64,000 nt of DNA from an uncultured Oscillospiraceae bacterium (GCA_910578505.1 CAJTPV010000001.1:157307-221306); one strand, 5' to 3'; counted from the stretch's first letter, positions 40,985 through 50,958 are shown. The notes: a model not told the origin generated them from the sequence alone. Made by a program: numbers and translations.

Positions 40985-41095
40985 TCAGCCGGTCAGCCCC
41001 TTCAACGCATACCCAAAACGGCCCGCATAGCGGACCTTCATAAAGCGGAAAAAGGTATCCTGGCTGGAAAAACTGGCAATAATAACACGGATCAT
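40985..41095 (-). CDS. Phe/Tyr-rich leader peptide
   Basis: A 36-codon frame starts at ATG 41095, 7 bases after GAGGGG, and begins about 35 bases after the likely transcription start. The peptide contains five Phe (9, 15, 16, 18, 27) and two Tyr (23, 29), including FFRF, but no Trp. A hairpin (41020-41036) overlaps codons 21-26. A Rho-independent terminator follows 28 bases after its stop. Order and spacing are those of a ribosome-mediated attenuator, as in pheA leaders. It is not conserved in any family I know. Confidence 0.6.
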   Translation of the reverse strand: MIRVIIASFSSQDTFFRFMKVRYAGRFGYALKGLTG

Positions 41096-41137
41096 CAGGA
41101 AACCCCTCTCTGCCCTGCGGCTGTTTTTTACGGTAAG

Positions 41138-41166
41138 ACTATACCGCTTTAATCCATTGAAGTCAA
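41138..41166 (-). promoter_or_regulatory. promoter for the ABC importer operon
   Basis: On the minus strand TTGACT (41166-41161) and TATAGT (41143-41138) are 17 bases apart. It lies 43 bases upstream of the leader-peptide start and about 250 bases before the binding-protein gene. Confidence 0.75.
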
Positions 41167-41276
41167 GTGTCATTTTTTACAAATCACAACAGGAAATTTC
41201 CGTCCCAAGCCGACAAATCCATCACATAGTACCGGAAAACTCTCTGCGGCGGCTGAAAAATTGTCGAGTTTGCGGG

Positions 41277-41305
41277 TTGAAAAGGACGGATGATTGTAAT
41301 AAAAT
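41277..41305 (+). promoter_or_regulatory. promoter for typA
   Basis: TTGAAA (41277-41282) and TAAAAT (41300-41305) are 17 bases apart, about 54 bases before the typA start. Confidence 0.65.
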
Positions 41306-41358
41306 AAGCAAGCTGAAAATTCAGGATCTTATTTAAGCCCAAGAAAGGGGTTTTTACT

Positions 41359-43197
<1,839 letters not shown>

Positions 43198-43243
43198 TCT
43201 GCGCAGGGACTTGGATAGATCTGCCGTCATAGCAATGGTTCTT

Positions 43244-43268
43244 GGCTCCCCCACCAGGGGGAGCCTTT
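43244..43268 (+). terminator. terminator of typA
   Basis: GGCTCCCCC (43244-43252) pairs with GGGGGAGCC (43257-43265), loop ACCA, followed by TTT. Confidence 0.75.
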
Positions 43269-43330
43269 GCCTATTTTCGATGGTGTGTTGTGCAGTAGAT
43301 GTTCACTCGTTCGCCCGTTCAAAACCGGCG

Positions 43331-43375
43331 CTTGACAGCGGGGCAAAAAGGCAGTAAAATAAAACTCCTTTTTGC
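43331..43375 (+). promoter_or_regulatory. promoter and operator-like repeat for the ABC-2 exporter
   Basis: TTGACA (43331-43336) and TAAAAT (43354-43359) are 17 bases apart. A 10-bp perfect inverted repeat, GGCAAAAAGG (43341-43350) and CCTTTTTGCC (43366-43375), brackets the -10 box and the expected start site, which is where a repressor would act. Confidence 0.7.
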
Positions 43376-43551
43376 CGCTTTTTTGCCGCTGGCAGAAAGA
43401 GGGTATTTTATCTGGCGCGGGAGAGGCCCGTGACCGCCCGCGCCGTTCCTGATGGAATATCTCCCGCAGGCATTAAGGCTATGGAAGCGCGCCCAATCGC
43501 TTCCCGCTGGCCTGACCGCGGCGGGACATTTTCAACAAGGAGCGAAAATCG
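43376..43551 (+). other. structured 5' leader with mutually exclusive stems
   Basis: About 185 bases lie between the likely start site and the ATPase ATG. GGCGCGGG (43414-43421) can pair with CCCGCGCC (43437-43444). The overlapping GCGGGAGA (43417-43424) can instead pair with TCTCCCGC (43460-43467). Both 8-bp stems are perfect but cannot coexist. A further hairpin (43503-43509 with 43519-43525) followed by ACATTTTC lies before the AAGGAG site. This is riboswitch- or attenuator-like architecture. I could not match it to a known class. Confidence 0.5.
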
Positions 43552-44349
43552 ATGATCGAAATGAAAGGAATCAGCAAAAGCTACCGGGTCCGGCGGCGGG
43601 AGGCCGGACTGCAAAGCGCCCTGCGCAGCCTGTTTTCCCACGACTGTACCAAGGCGCCCGCCCTGCGGGAGATGACCTTCACCATCCCGGACGGACAGAT
43701 CGTGGGCTACATCGGCCCCAACGGCGCGGGAAAAAGCACCACCATCAAAATCCTCTGCGGCATCCTCCGCCCGGACAGCGGGACCTGCACCGTGGACGGG
43801 CTGACGCCCTGGGCCGACCGCAAGCGGCACGTGGCCCGCCTGGGGGTGGTCTTCGGCCAGCGCAGCCAGCTGTGGTGGGATGTGCCGGTGATGGAGTCCT
43901 TCCTCCTCCTGCGGGATATTTATGGGGTACCCGCTCCCCAGTTTCAGGCCAATCTGGACCGCCTGACCGAGCTGCTGGACCTGTCCGAGCTGCTGCGGAC
44001 CCCGGCCCGCATGCTGAGCCTGGGCCAGCGGATGCGCTGCGAGATCGCGGCGGCGCTGCTCCACAGCCCCCGTGTGCTGTTTCTGGACGAGCCCACCATC
44101 GGCCTGGACGCCGTGTCCAAGCTGCAGGTCCGGGAATTCATCCGGGAGCAGAACCGGCTGTGCGGCACCACCGTCATCCTCACCACCCACGACATGCAGG
44201 ACATCGACGCCCTGTGCAGCCGGGTGATCCTCATCGGCAAAGGACAGCTGCTGCTGGACGGTACCACCGCCCAGATCCGCGCCATGGCCGGGGAGAACCT
44301 GTCCACCGAGGAGTCGGTGGCGGACCTGTACCGCCGGTTCGGCATCTAG
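43552..44349 (+). CDS. ABC-2 type exporter ATP-binding protein
   Basis: The 265-residue ATPase has Walker A GPNGAGKSTT, signature LSLGQRMRCEI (LSLGQ variant), Walker B VLFLDEPTIGLD and switch His in TTHDM. Its sequence groups with ATPases partnering DUF990/ABC-2-like permeases, as in some drug or viologen exporters. ATG 43552 follows AACAAGGAG. Two permease genes follow with gaps of 12 and 4 bases. The substrate is unknown. The operon has a strong promoter with an operator-like repeat and a folded leader. Confidence 0.87.
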   Translation: MIEMKGISKSYRVRRREAGLQSALRSLFSHDCTKAPALREMTFTIPDGQIVGYIGPNGAGKSTTIKILCGILRPDSGTCTVDGLTPWADRKRHVARLGVVFGQRSQLWWDVPVMESFLLLRDIYGVPAPQFQANLDRLTELLDLSELLRTPARMLSLGQRMRCEIAAALLHSPRVLFLDEPTIGLDAVSKLQVREFIREQNRLCGTTVILTTHDMQDIDALCSRVILIGKGQLLLDGTTAQIRAMAGENLSTEESVADLYRRFGI

Positions 44350-44361
44350 GGGGGCGGCGGC

Positions 44362-45165
44362 ATGAGAAAATACATATCCTTTTTCCGCATGCGGCTGATG
44401 GCCGGCCTGCAGTACCGGGCCGCGGCCCTGGCGGGGCTGAGCACCCAGCTGGTGTGGGGGGCCATGGAGGTGCTGCTCTACCGCGCCTTCTGGCTGGAGC
44501 ACCCGGAGCGGTTCCCCATGGGCATGGAGGCCCTGGCCGCCTATATCTGGCTCCAGCAGGCGTTCCTGACCCTCTTTTCCCTGTGGAGCTGGGAGTTCGA
44601 GCTGATCAACTCCGTCAAGACCGGGGACGTGGCCTATGAGCTGACCCGGCCCGCGGACCTCTACGGCATGTGGATGGCCCGCTCCCTGGCGGTGCGGCTG
44701 AGCCGGGCCCTGCTGCGGATGGTCCCGGTCATCCTGGCCGCCGTCTGCATCCCCGCCCCCTACGGCCTGCGGCTCCACACGGGGCCCGCCGTGTTCCTGC
44801 TGTTCCTCCTGTCGGCGCTGCTGATGCTGGTGGTGGTGTGCGCCTATACCCTGCTGATCTACGCCCTGACCTTCCACCTGACGGACCCCAACGGAATCAT
44901 GGTGCTGTCCGTGGCGGCGGCGGACCTGCTGGGCGGCGGGGTCGTCCCCCTGCCCTTCCTGCCGGACGGCCTGCGGCAGATAGCGTCCCTCAGCCCCTTC
45001 GGCTCCATGCAGAATGTGCCCCTGCGGATTTTCAGCGGGGACATCCCCCTGCCGGAGATCCCCGCGGTGATGGGGCTGCAGGTGTTTTGGAGCGCTGTCC
45101 TGATTCTGGCGGGGTATCTGCTGACCCGGAGCGGCCTGCGCCGCACCGTCATTGCGGGAGGTTGA
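44362..45165 (+). CDS. ABC-2 family permease (first)
   Basis: A 267-residue membrane protein with six hydrophobic segments. It carries family-typical stretches such as AYIWLQQAFLTLFSLW, the cytosolic GDVAYELTRPADLYGMW motif and GGGVVPLPFLPDGLRQI. This is the ABC-2/DUF990 permease type that acts as a heterodimer with the next gene product. GGGGGGCGGCGG lies before the ATG. Confidence 0.83.
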   Translation: MRKYISFFRMRLMAGLQYRAAALAGLSTQLVWGAMEVLLYRAFWLEHPERFPMGMEALAAYIWLQQAFLTLFSLWSWEFELINSVKTGDVAYELTRPADLYGMWMARSLAVRLSRALLRMVPVILAAVCIPAPYGLRLHTGPAVFLLFLLSALLMLVVVCAYTLLIYALTFHLTDPNGIMVLSVAAADLLGGGVVPLPFLPDGLRQIASLSPFGSMQNVPLRIFSGDIPLPEIPAVMGLQVFWSAVLILAGYLLTRSGLRRTVIAGG

Positions 45166-45169
45166 GGCT

Positions 45170-45943
45170 ATGAAGCTATACATACATTTTCTGTCCATCC
45201 ACCTGCGTGGGGCCATGACCTACCGGCTCTCCTTCTGCCTGAGCTGCCTGGGCTACCTGCTGACCACCATGAACGTCTTTTTCGGGGTGGTCTTTCTGCT
45301 GGACCGGTTCCAGTCCATCGGCGGCTACACCCTGCCCCAGCTGGCGCTGTGCTTCTCCGCGGTCCTGTCGGCCTCCGGGCTGGCGGAGTGCTTTGGCCGG
45401 GGCTTCGACGTGTTCGACCGGCTGCTGTCCGACGCCCGCTTTGACCGGATCATGGTGCGCCCCCGGTCCCTGGTGTTCCAGGTGCTGTGCCAGGAGATCA
45501 AGCCGGCGGTATTTTTCCGGTTTGTGAACGGCGTGATTCTGCTGGTCTGGGCGGTGGGGGCCGGCGCGGTGGCGTGGACACCCTGGAAGTGGGTCACCCT
45601 GGCGCTGATGGTGCTGTGCGGCGCGCTGGTCTTCTTCGGCATGTATCTGATCAACGCGGCGGTCTGCTTCTTTACGCTGGAGCACGTGGAGGTGCTGAAC
45701 ATCTTTACCGACGGCGCGCGGGAATACAGCAAGTATCCCTTCGGCGTGTACGGCAAGGGGGTACTGTACATCCTGACGTTTCTGGTGCCGCTGGCGCTGG
45801 TGCAGCACTGGCCGCTGCAATATCTGCTGGACCGGGGGCCGGCGTGGTACGGGGCGCTGCCGTTGGCGGCGCTGGCGTTTCTGGCGCCCTGCGCTCTGCT
45901 GTGGCGGCTGGGCGTGGGGCACTACTGCTCTACCGGGTCGTGA
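45170..45943 (+). CDS. ABC-2 family permease (second)
   Basis: The 257-residue product from ATG 45170 (GGAGGTTGAGG upstream) has six membrane helices. Like the first permease it has a conserved cytosolic segment (RLLSDARFDRIMVRPRSLVF) and a late loop EYSKYPFGVYGKG, which marks these ABC-2-like export permeases. It starts 4 bases after the first permease and ends the operon. Confidence 0.83.
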   Translation: MKLYIHFLSIHLRGAMTYRLSFCLSCLGYLLTTMNVFFGVVFLLDRFQSIGGYTLPQLALCFSAVLSASGLAECFGRGFDVFDRLLSDARFDRIMVRPRSLVFQVLCQEIKPAVFFRFVNGVILLVWAVGAGAVAWTPWKWVTLALMVLCGALVFFGMYLINAAVCFFTLEHVEVLNIFTDGAREYSKYPFGVYGKGVLYILTFLVPLALVQHWPLQYLLDRGPAWYGALPLAALAFLAPCALLWRLGVGHYCSTGS

Positions 45944-45983
45944 GCGGCTGTTGGCCGCGGGGCAGCTAATTTTCAGATACCCC

Positions 45984-46012
45984 TTGTATTGCGCCTGCAA
46001 AACGGATATACT
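45984..46012 (+). promoter_or_regulatory. promoter for the AbrB/RelE-type TA pair
   Basis: TTGTAT (45984-45989) and TATACT (46007-46012) are 17 bases apart, 38 bases before the antitoxin ATG. Confidence 0.65.
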
Positions 46013-46050
46013 AGAAAGCAGAATAAGCGCAATGGAAGGGAGATGATACC

Positions 46051-46311
46051 ATGTTGGCTGAACTGCGCCGGGAGGCCCAGATTACGATTCCCAATGAGAT
46101 CATTGCCAAGCTCGGTCTGACTGAGGGCGACAAGCTGGATATTTTCGAGAAAGACGGGTCGATCTGCATCATGCCGGTAGCTGTGTATCCGAAGAAATAC
46201 GTCAATGAGCTTCGGGAAGAAATCAGCGGCATCAAGGCGAAAATTGCCTCCGGAGAGCAGCCTGTCTTCAGCAGTGCAGATGCCCTGTTTGACAGGCTGG
46301 AGGCGGAATAA
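46051..46311 (+). CDS. AbrB/MazE-type antitoxin
   Basis: An 86-residue protein with the swapped-hairpin DNA-binding domain of AbrB/MazE: LRREAQITIPNEIIAKLGLTEGDKLDIFEKDG (about 5-36), then a linker and a C-terminal segment likely to bind the toxin. AAGGGAG precedes the ATG. The stop overlaps the toxin start by one base (TAATG). MazE-type antitoxins usually pair with MazF; here the partner is RelE/YafQ-like, a known mixed pairing in Firmicutes. Confidence 0.8.
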   Translation: MLAELRREAQITIPNEIIAKLGLTEGDKLDIFEKDGSICIMPVAVYPKKYVNELREEISGIKAKIASGEQPVFSSADALFDRLEAE

Positions 46312-46577
46312 TGGCGTATGCATTTACTTTTACGCCTCGTTTTCAGAAGCATTTTAAGGTCCTGACGGTCTGGGAGAAGAAACAGCTGAAAAACAAGCTG
46401 GAACTTCTGGCTGAAAACCCTTTTCATCCATCCCTGCGTACCAAGCGTATTCAAGGGGCCACAGACCTCTTCGAGTGCAGCGTCAACATGGATATCCGCA
46501 TTATCTGGTATTACGAAGGCGATAAAATGATTATCGTGGTGGATGTAGGGCATCACGACATGTTAAAGCAATTCTAA
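46311..46577 (+). CDS. RelE/YafQ-type toxin
   Basis: A basic 88-residue RelE-superfamily protein: FTPRFQKHFKVLTVWEKKQL, then FHPSLRTKRIQG and the sheet MDIRIIWYYEGDKMIIVVDVGHHDML. The C-terminal VGHHD resembles the YafQ-type active site, so ribosome-dependent mRNA cleavage is likely. It is translated from an ATG that shares a base with the antitoxin stop. A hairpin terminator follows. Confidence 0.82.
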   Translation: MAYAFTFTPRFQKHFKVLTVWEKKQLKNKLELLAENPFHPSLRTKRIQGATDLFECSVNMDIRIIWYYEGDKMIIVVDVGHHDMLKQF

Positions 46578-46585
46578 AAGGCCAA

Positions 46586-46625
46586 TAAGCAAAACGGCAA
46601 GCTGCAGAGCCTGCCGTTTTGTTAT
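46586..46625 (+). terminator. terminator of the TA pair
   Basis: CAAAACGGCA (46590-46599) pairs with TGCCGTTTTG (46612-46621), with flanking ATAA/TTAT extension. T-rich sequence follows. Confidence 0.7.
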
Positions 46626-46707
46626 TCCCCACCAAAAACAAACGCATATCCCTGACAGATTCTGCCCCTTCCCGTTGTTATCTAAGTGAAAGGAGGAGGT
46701 GATCTCC

Positions 46708-47193
46708 ATGGATGAAGCCCAGGCGGAGTACCTGGTAACCCGCTACGCGGACCTGCTCATCCGCATAGGCCGCACCTGGCTGGAGGACCTGGACGACGCC
46801 AAGGACATCTGCCAGATCGTCCTCATCAAGCTGCTGGAGCACCCCAGGGCATTCCCGGACAAGGGCCAGGAGCGGGCGTGGGTCATCCGTATCGCTGTCA
46901 ACGAGTGCAAGAACTGGAAAAAGAGCGCCTGGTTCCGCCGCCGCGCCCCCCTGGACGAGGGCCTGGCCCTGACGGTGGAAAACCCGGAGCCGGAGGAAAA
47001 CGGCCTCTTGGCGCAGGTCATGGCGCTGCCCGCCAAATACCGGCAGGTGATTTTCCTGCGGTACTACGAGGGGTACGAGGTGAGGGAAATCGCCGCGCTG
47101 CTGGGCCGGTCTCCGGCGCTGGTGAGCACCCATTTACAGCGCGGAAAGGACAAATTACAAATCATGTTGGGAGGTACGGAATATGCACGATGA
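46708..47193 (+). CDS. ECF-type RNA polymerase sigma factor
   Basis: A 161-residue sigma-70-family protein with a region 2 (DLDDAKDICQIVLIKLLEHP, then ERAWVIRIAVNECKNWKK) and a region 4 helix-turn-helix (LPAKYRQVIFLRYYEGYEVREIAALLG). No region 3 is present. ATG 46708 is chosen because a long AGGAGGTGATCTCC lies immediately upstream; GTG 46699 lies inside that site. The next gene overlaps by 11 bases and probably encodes its anti-sigma factor. Confidence 0.85.
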   Translation: MDEAQAEYLVTRYADLLIRIGRTWLEDLDDAKDICQIVLIKLLEHPRAFPDKGQERAWVIRIAVNECKNWKKSAWFRRRAPLDEGLALTVENPEPEENGLLAQVMALPAKYRQVIFLRYYEGYEVREIAALLGRSPALVSTHLQRGKDKLQIMLGGTEYAR

Positions 47194-48295
47194 TTTCAAC
47201 GCCTACAGAGCGGAGCTGGACCGCCTGCGCCTGACGGATGAGAGCAAACAGGCGTTGACTGCCAGCCTGGCCCGCCGTCAATCGAACCCGGCGCGCAGCT
47301 CCCCCCGCCGCCTGCCCGGCACGCTGCGTCTGGCAGGGGGCATCGCGGCGGCGATCTGCCTGCTGGGTACGGTTGGCTACGCCGCCATCACCAGCGCGCC
47401 GACGCTGCTGGGCAGCGTGTTCGATGGCGGCGCGGCGTATGAGCAGAGCAGCGGCTTTATCGGCAGATCCGTTGATAACAACGGCTGGACTGTTACCATC
47501 ACCGACTGCGTGGGGGATGATAAGAATCTCTATATTGGTCTGGAGCTTGCCGCGCCGGAGGATACGGTTTTAGATGCGGACTGGTATTGCTTCGGCACAC
47601 AGTCCGGTTTTCAAATTACATTTTCCGGCGGGATTCCAGGCCTCGGAAGGGAAATGCATCAGCTGCCGGATGAAGACCCCGCAGACAACCGGTTGGCATT
47701 TATCATCTGTACCTCCAGTGTCCACGGAATTAACGAGGAGGGGAGCAGTTTCAACGGACAAAAGATGCGTCTGAAGCTGCCGGAGCTGCGGACCGGGACC
47801 TGGAACAGCGAAACAATGGACTATGACTATACCACGGTCTGTCCGGGGAAGTGGGACTTTGGCACAATGACGGTCTCCTATCCCGACAGCACCATCCATC
47901 TGGAGCCAGACCTGCCGGTTACAACACTGGGAGTAGACGCTGTGATCACCGAGGTAGACGTCTCGCCGCTGAGTGTATATGTCCGCATAGAGGGCGACGC
48001 GCTGAAGGGACATCACAGTTGGGTTCCAAAGAACGCCCCCGACGGCTGGTATGGCTGCATTGAGTACCAGGAGATTGTCCTCCATTTTGACGATGGGACG
48101 TCCTTTGCGGTGGACCAGAACGACTCCAATCTCGGTGGAAGCGGCTGCTCCGGCGGCACGGACGTCAGCGAGGACGGCCTGCTCGTTCTCCGGCGGACAT
48201 ACAGCGCAAATATCAACGGCGTATCCAACCGGCTCATTGACGTGGACCGCGTCACCTCCGTTTCCGTCTGCGGCGTGGATATACCGCTGCGGTAA
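47183..48295 (+). CDS. DUF4179-like membrane protein, probable anti-sigma factor
   Basis: The 370-residue product has a short cytosolic N-terminus (1-45, Arg-rich before the helix), one membrane helix (about 48-68) and a large extracellular domain of DUF4179 character, with VTITDCVGDDKNLYIGLEL and later NRLIDVDRVTSVSVCGVDI. Placement, topology and 11-base overlap with an ECF sigma gene make an anti-sigma role likely. The cytosolic part lacks a visible zinc motif. Confidence 0.72.
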   Translation: MHDDFNAYRAELDRLRLTDESKQALTASLARRQSNPARSSPRRLPGTLRLAGGIAAAICLLGTVGYAAITSAPTLLGSVFDGGAAYEQSSGFIGRSVDNNGWTVTITDCVGDDKNLYIGLELAAPEDTVLDADWYCFGTQSGFQITFSGGIPGLGREMHQLPDEDPADNRLAFIICTSSVHGINEEGSSFNGQKMRLKLPELRTGTWNSETMDYDYTTVCPGKWDFGTMTVSYPDSTIHLEPDLPVTTLGVDAVITEVDVSPLSVYVRIEGDALKGHHSWVPKNAPDGWYGCIEYQEIVLHFDDGTSFAVDQNDSNLGGSGCSGGTDVSEDGLLVLRRTYSANINGVSNRLIDVDRVTSVSVCGVDIPLR

Positions 48296-48304
48296 ATTCC
48301 CCAT

Positions 48305-48346
48305 AAACAAACCGGACGCTGCCGCAAGGCAGCGCCCGGTTTGTTT
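48305..48346. terminator. bidirectional terminator
   Basis: AAACAAACCGG-A-CGCTGCC pairs with GGCAGCG-C-CCGGTTTGTTT around GCAA, with A and T runs on the two sides. It separates the convergent anti-sigma and muramidase genes. Confidence 0.8.
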
Positions 48347-48358
48347 CTTGCATTGCCG

Positions 48359-50443
48359 TCAATACGGAACAAACGCGATATTCATATCCACTTTCCCCTT
48401 GACGCCGGGCACGGAGCCGCTGTCGCTGTACTGCCAGATGCGGTAGTTATAGTACATAGACGGCTTGTCGGCGTACTGGGCGAACCACACATCATAGGCG
48501 GTCAGCCGGTCCAGCTGATAGTGCTGGTACCCCACCGGGCGGTTGTAGTAGATCATGGGGATATACCCGGACTGGGCCACTGCAGTGCAGAAGGTAATGG
48601 CGCAGTCCGTCAGCACGGTATTGCTCAGCCCCTTGGTCCGGGCCCCGCTGGCGCTGATGGTCTCCCAGTCGTAGACCAGGGGGTAGTCCAGCGACTGCCC
48701 GTTCAGGGCCTGGAGCACGAACAGCGCCTCCTCCATGGCCTCCGCCGTACTGATGGCCTGGGAGAAGAAATACGCCCCCACCTTCAGCCCCGCGGCCTTT
48801 GCGCCGGTCAGATTCTGCTGGAAATATTTGTCCAGGTTCAGCGTGCCCTCGGTACCGTAGCCCCGGTAGCCGATGCGGATAAAGGCGAACTCATACCCTG
48901 CCGCGGCCACCTGCTGCCAGTCCACATCCTCCTGATAGGAGGAGACGTCAATGCCCAGGGCTGTGCGGTAGGCGGGGTCGTTGTAGTACATTTTGGAGCC
49001 GTCCAGCACCATGAGGTCCGTATTGTAGGGAGCCACCGGCACATTGGGCAGGACGGGATAGCGGGTGTTGGCGTACTCGATATACCCCGACTGTGCCGGG
49101 TCGTTTTCCGCCGTGTAATTCCAGTTGTTGATCCGGGACACCACCGCGCACATCTCGCCCCGGTTGATGCCCTGGTCGGGGTAATAGAACCGCTGGCCGT
49201 TCACAACCGTGCCGTTGAGAATCTCCTCCTCATACAGCGCCAGCACATAGCCGTCGTCCACGTCTACAAAGGGGGCTGTTCCAAACTGGGGCTGCAGCCC
49301 CATGGCCACCGCAGCCACACGGGCGATGGTCCGGCGGCTGATGGAGGCGTTCAGGTCCGCGATCTCCCCCTCGGCCAGGCAGCCCATGGTCACCGCCTGA
49401 TCCAGGTAATTGGCGGCCCAGTGCCTGCCCTCGGCGCTGCCCATGTCCTGATAGCCCGCCGCCAGCAGGATCAGCTTCAGCGCCTCGCCCGCCGTGACCT
49501 CCCTGGCCGCCTGGAAGGTGCCGTCGGGGTAGCCGTCCACCACCCCTGCGGCGCTCAGCTCCCGGACGTATGTAAAATACCAGTCGCCGGATTTGACGTC
49601 CTTATAGGGGTTGACCCAGTTGGACACGTCGATGGGGGGCTTGCTGGTGCTGCCGGAGCCGCCGCCCTCCCACTTGGCGGTGACCTCCATCCGTCCCACC
49701 GCCGCATCCAGGGCGGTCAGCTCCATGCCGTTGGCCTGGAACCAGCCCTTGAAGGTGCTGCCGGTCCGGGTGGGCACGGGCAGGTCGCCGTAGGGCTGGC
49801 CCACGGGGTAGAAGACGGTGTGGTTTTCCATGGAGCCGCCGTCCGGGTCGTAGTTGACGTAGCCGTAGGCCGTGGGGCCGTCGTTGTCGTACTGCCCGTA
49901 GAGGAACAGATACGCTTCCCGCAGGCGGCGGCTGACCAGGTTCTCCATCACCGCGGCGCCCTGGTGGCACCAGGTGGCGATGGCGTTGACCACCTCCACC
50001 TCGCTGTACTGGGCGATGCCGTTGACCAGGCAGGTATAGAACCGGTAGCCCGGCTGGATCCACTGGGTGCCCAGGTTATAGGTCATGCTGACCATGGCGT
50101 CGAACTGGTACTGTGTGACAGAGATATCGTGCTCCAGCAGCAGGTCATTGACGATCCCTTCCTTTTCCCGCAGGAACACCTCCATCAACTCCCAGCCCTT
50201 TTCCCTGTCGATGCCCTCCGGGTAATCCGCCGGGTCGCAGAGGGTGCCGTAACCCACATACCATTCCCCGTTGTCCTCATAGGGCATGCTGCGGAAGTCC
50301 TCAAATTCCTGGATAAGGGCGATGCCCTCTTCGCTGGTGGTATAGGTCTCCACGGCCAAGGCGGTGGGAGGCAATAAAGTGAGCGCAAGGGCCAGGCACA
50401 GCCCCCATGCCAGGCATTTTGTGACAGTCGTTTTTATGTTCAT
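48359..50443 (-). CDS. double muramidase: GH24 + SLH + GH25
   Basis: A 694-residue exported protein with signal peptide (about 1-30). Residues about 35-180 form a phage-type lysozyme (GH24): LIQEFEDF with probable catalytic Glu48, followed by YVGYGT. Then comes an InlB-type repeat (about 190-260), SLH domains (about 275-445), and a GH25 lysozyme (about 500-694) with IDVSSYQ and YPLVYDWE, the catalytic Asp and Glu. Both domains should cut the same MurNAc-GlcNAc bond, with the SLH part holding the enzyme on the wall. Cell separation or wall turnover is the likely role. Confidence 0.85.
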   Translation of the reverse strand: MNIKTTVTKCLAWGLCLALALTLLPPTALAVETYTTSEEGIALIQEFEDFRSMPYEDNGEWYVGYGTLCDPADYPEGIDREKGWELMEVFLREKEGIVNDLLLEHDISVTQYQFDAMVSMTYNLGTQWIQPGYRFYTCLVNGIAQYSEVEVVNAIATWCHQGAAVMENLVSRRLREAYLFLYGQYDNDGPTAYGYVNYDPDGGSMENHTVFYPVGQPYGDLPVPTRTGSTFKGWFQANGMELTALDAAVGRMEVTAKWEGGGSGSTSKPPIDVSNWVNPYKDVKSGDWYFTYVRELSAAGVVDGYPDGTFQAAREVTAGEALKLILLAAGYQDMGSAEGRHWAANYLDQAVTMGCLAEGEIADLNASISRRTIARVAAVAMGLQPQFGTAPFVDVDDGYVLALYEEEILNGTVVNGQRFYYPDQGINRGEMCAVVSRINNWNYTAENDPAQSGYIEYANTRYPVLPNVPVAPYNTDLMVLDGSKMYYNDPAYRTALGIDVSSYQEDVDWQQVAAAGYEFAFIRIGYRGYGTEGTLNLDKYFQQNLTGAKAAGLKVGAYFFSQAISTAEAMEEALFVLQALNGQSLDYPLVYDWETISASGARTKGLSNTVLTDCAITFCTAVAQSGYIPMIYYNRPVGYQHYQLDRLTAYDVWFAQYADKPSMYYNYRIWQYSDSGSVPGVKGKVDMNIAFVPY

Positions 50444-50640
50444 GGGTCCTTCTCACTTTCTCAGGCTCTGTGAAATAAAAATATTCGACGGAATTTTACC
50501 ATATCTGCAGAAAAAAAGAAAGTGGGAACCTCTGGATTTAATATACTTGTAACAATTCGCGCCGCATAAACTATCTCCATAAAAAACCTGGGGCCGTCAG
50601 CGGGCGGAGGACCGGGATGCGCAGGGGAGCGTGTCGGGCG

Positions 50641-50684
50641 TTAAAGTTCTTTTTGCCTACTTTTTCTTTCAAGAAAAAGTAGGG
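50641..50684. repeat. 44-bp dispersed hairpin repeat, copy 2
   Basis: Identical over 44 bases to 23457-23500, same orientation, with the inverted arms at 50656-50667 and 50672-50683. It lies 44 bases downstream of the secG stop. The rest of the 284-base gap (50444-50727) shows no gene. Confidence 0.85.
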
Positions 50685-50727
50685 CAGAAAAACAGCCGCC
50701 CGCAGGAAACGGACGGCGTCTTTCAGC

Positions 50728-50958
50728 TCAGTGCAGGACGTTGAGGATCAGCGTCAGGACGATGAACACCGCGCCGATCCACTTGGTCGCTTTTGCCAGC
50801 TTGGCGTCAAAGGTTTTCGCCTTGCCCTTGGCCATAAACGTGTCAGCCATGCCGCCGATGGCGCCGGACAGGCCCGCGCTCTTGCCGGACTGGAACAGCA
50901 CCGCGAGGATCACCGCCAGGCCGCACAGCAGCTGCAGAATCGTGACAAACAGAACCAT
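50728..50958 (-). CDS. secG: preprotein translocase subunit SecG
   Basis: SecG is the small auxiliary subunit of the SecYEG channel. The 76 residues contain two membrane helices (about 1-22 and 52-74) and the loop signature LFQSGKSAGLSGAIGGMADT. Length and topology are typical. GGGAGGTAAAG precedes the ATG. It is monocistronic, with a promoter about 65 bases upstream, and is not followed by rnr or smpB as in many Firmicutes. Confidence 0.93.
   Translation of the reverse strand: MVLFVTILQLLCGLAVILAVLFQSGKSAGLSGAIGGMADTFMAKGKAKTFDAKLAKATKWIGAVFIVLTLILNVLH

Noticed and set aside
40890..41131. T-box or known amino-acid riboswitch before the ABC importer
   Set aside because: I looked for the conserved T-box AGGGUGGNACCGCG motif and found nothing close. 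The leader peptide plus terminator explains the region better.
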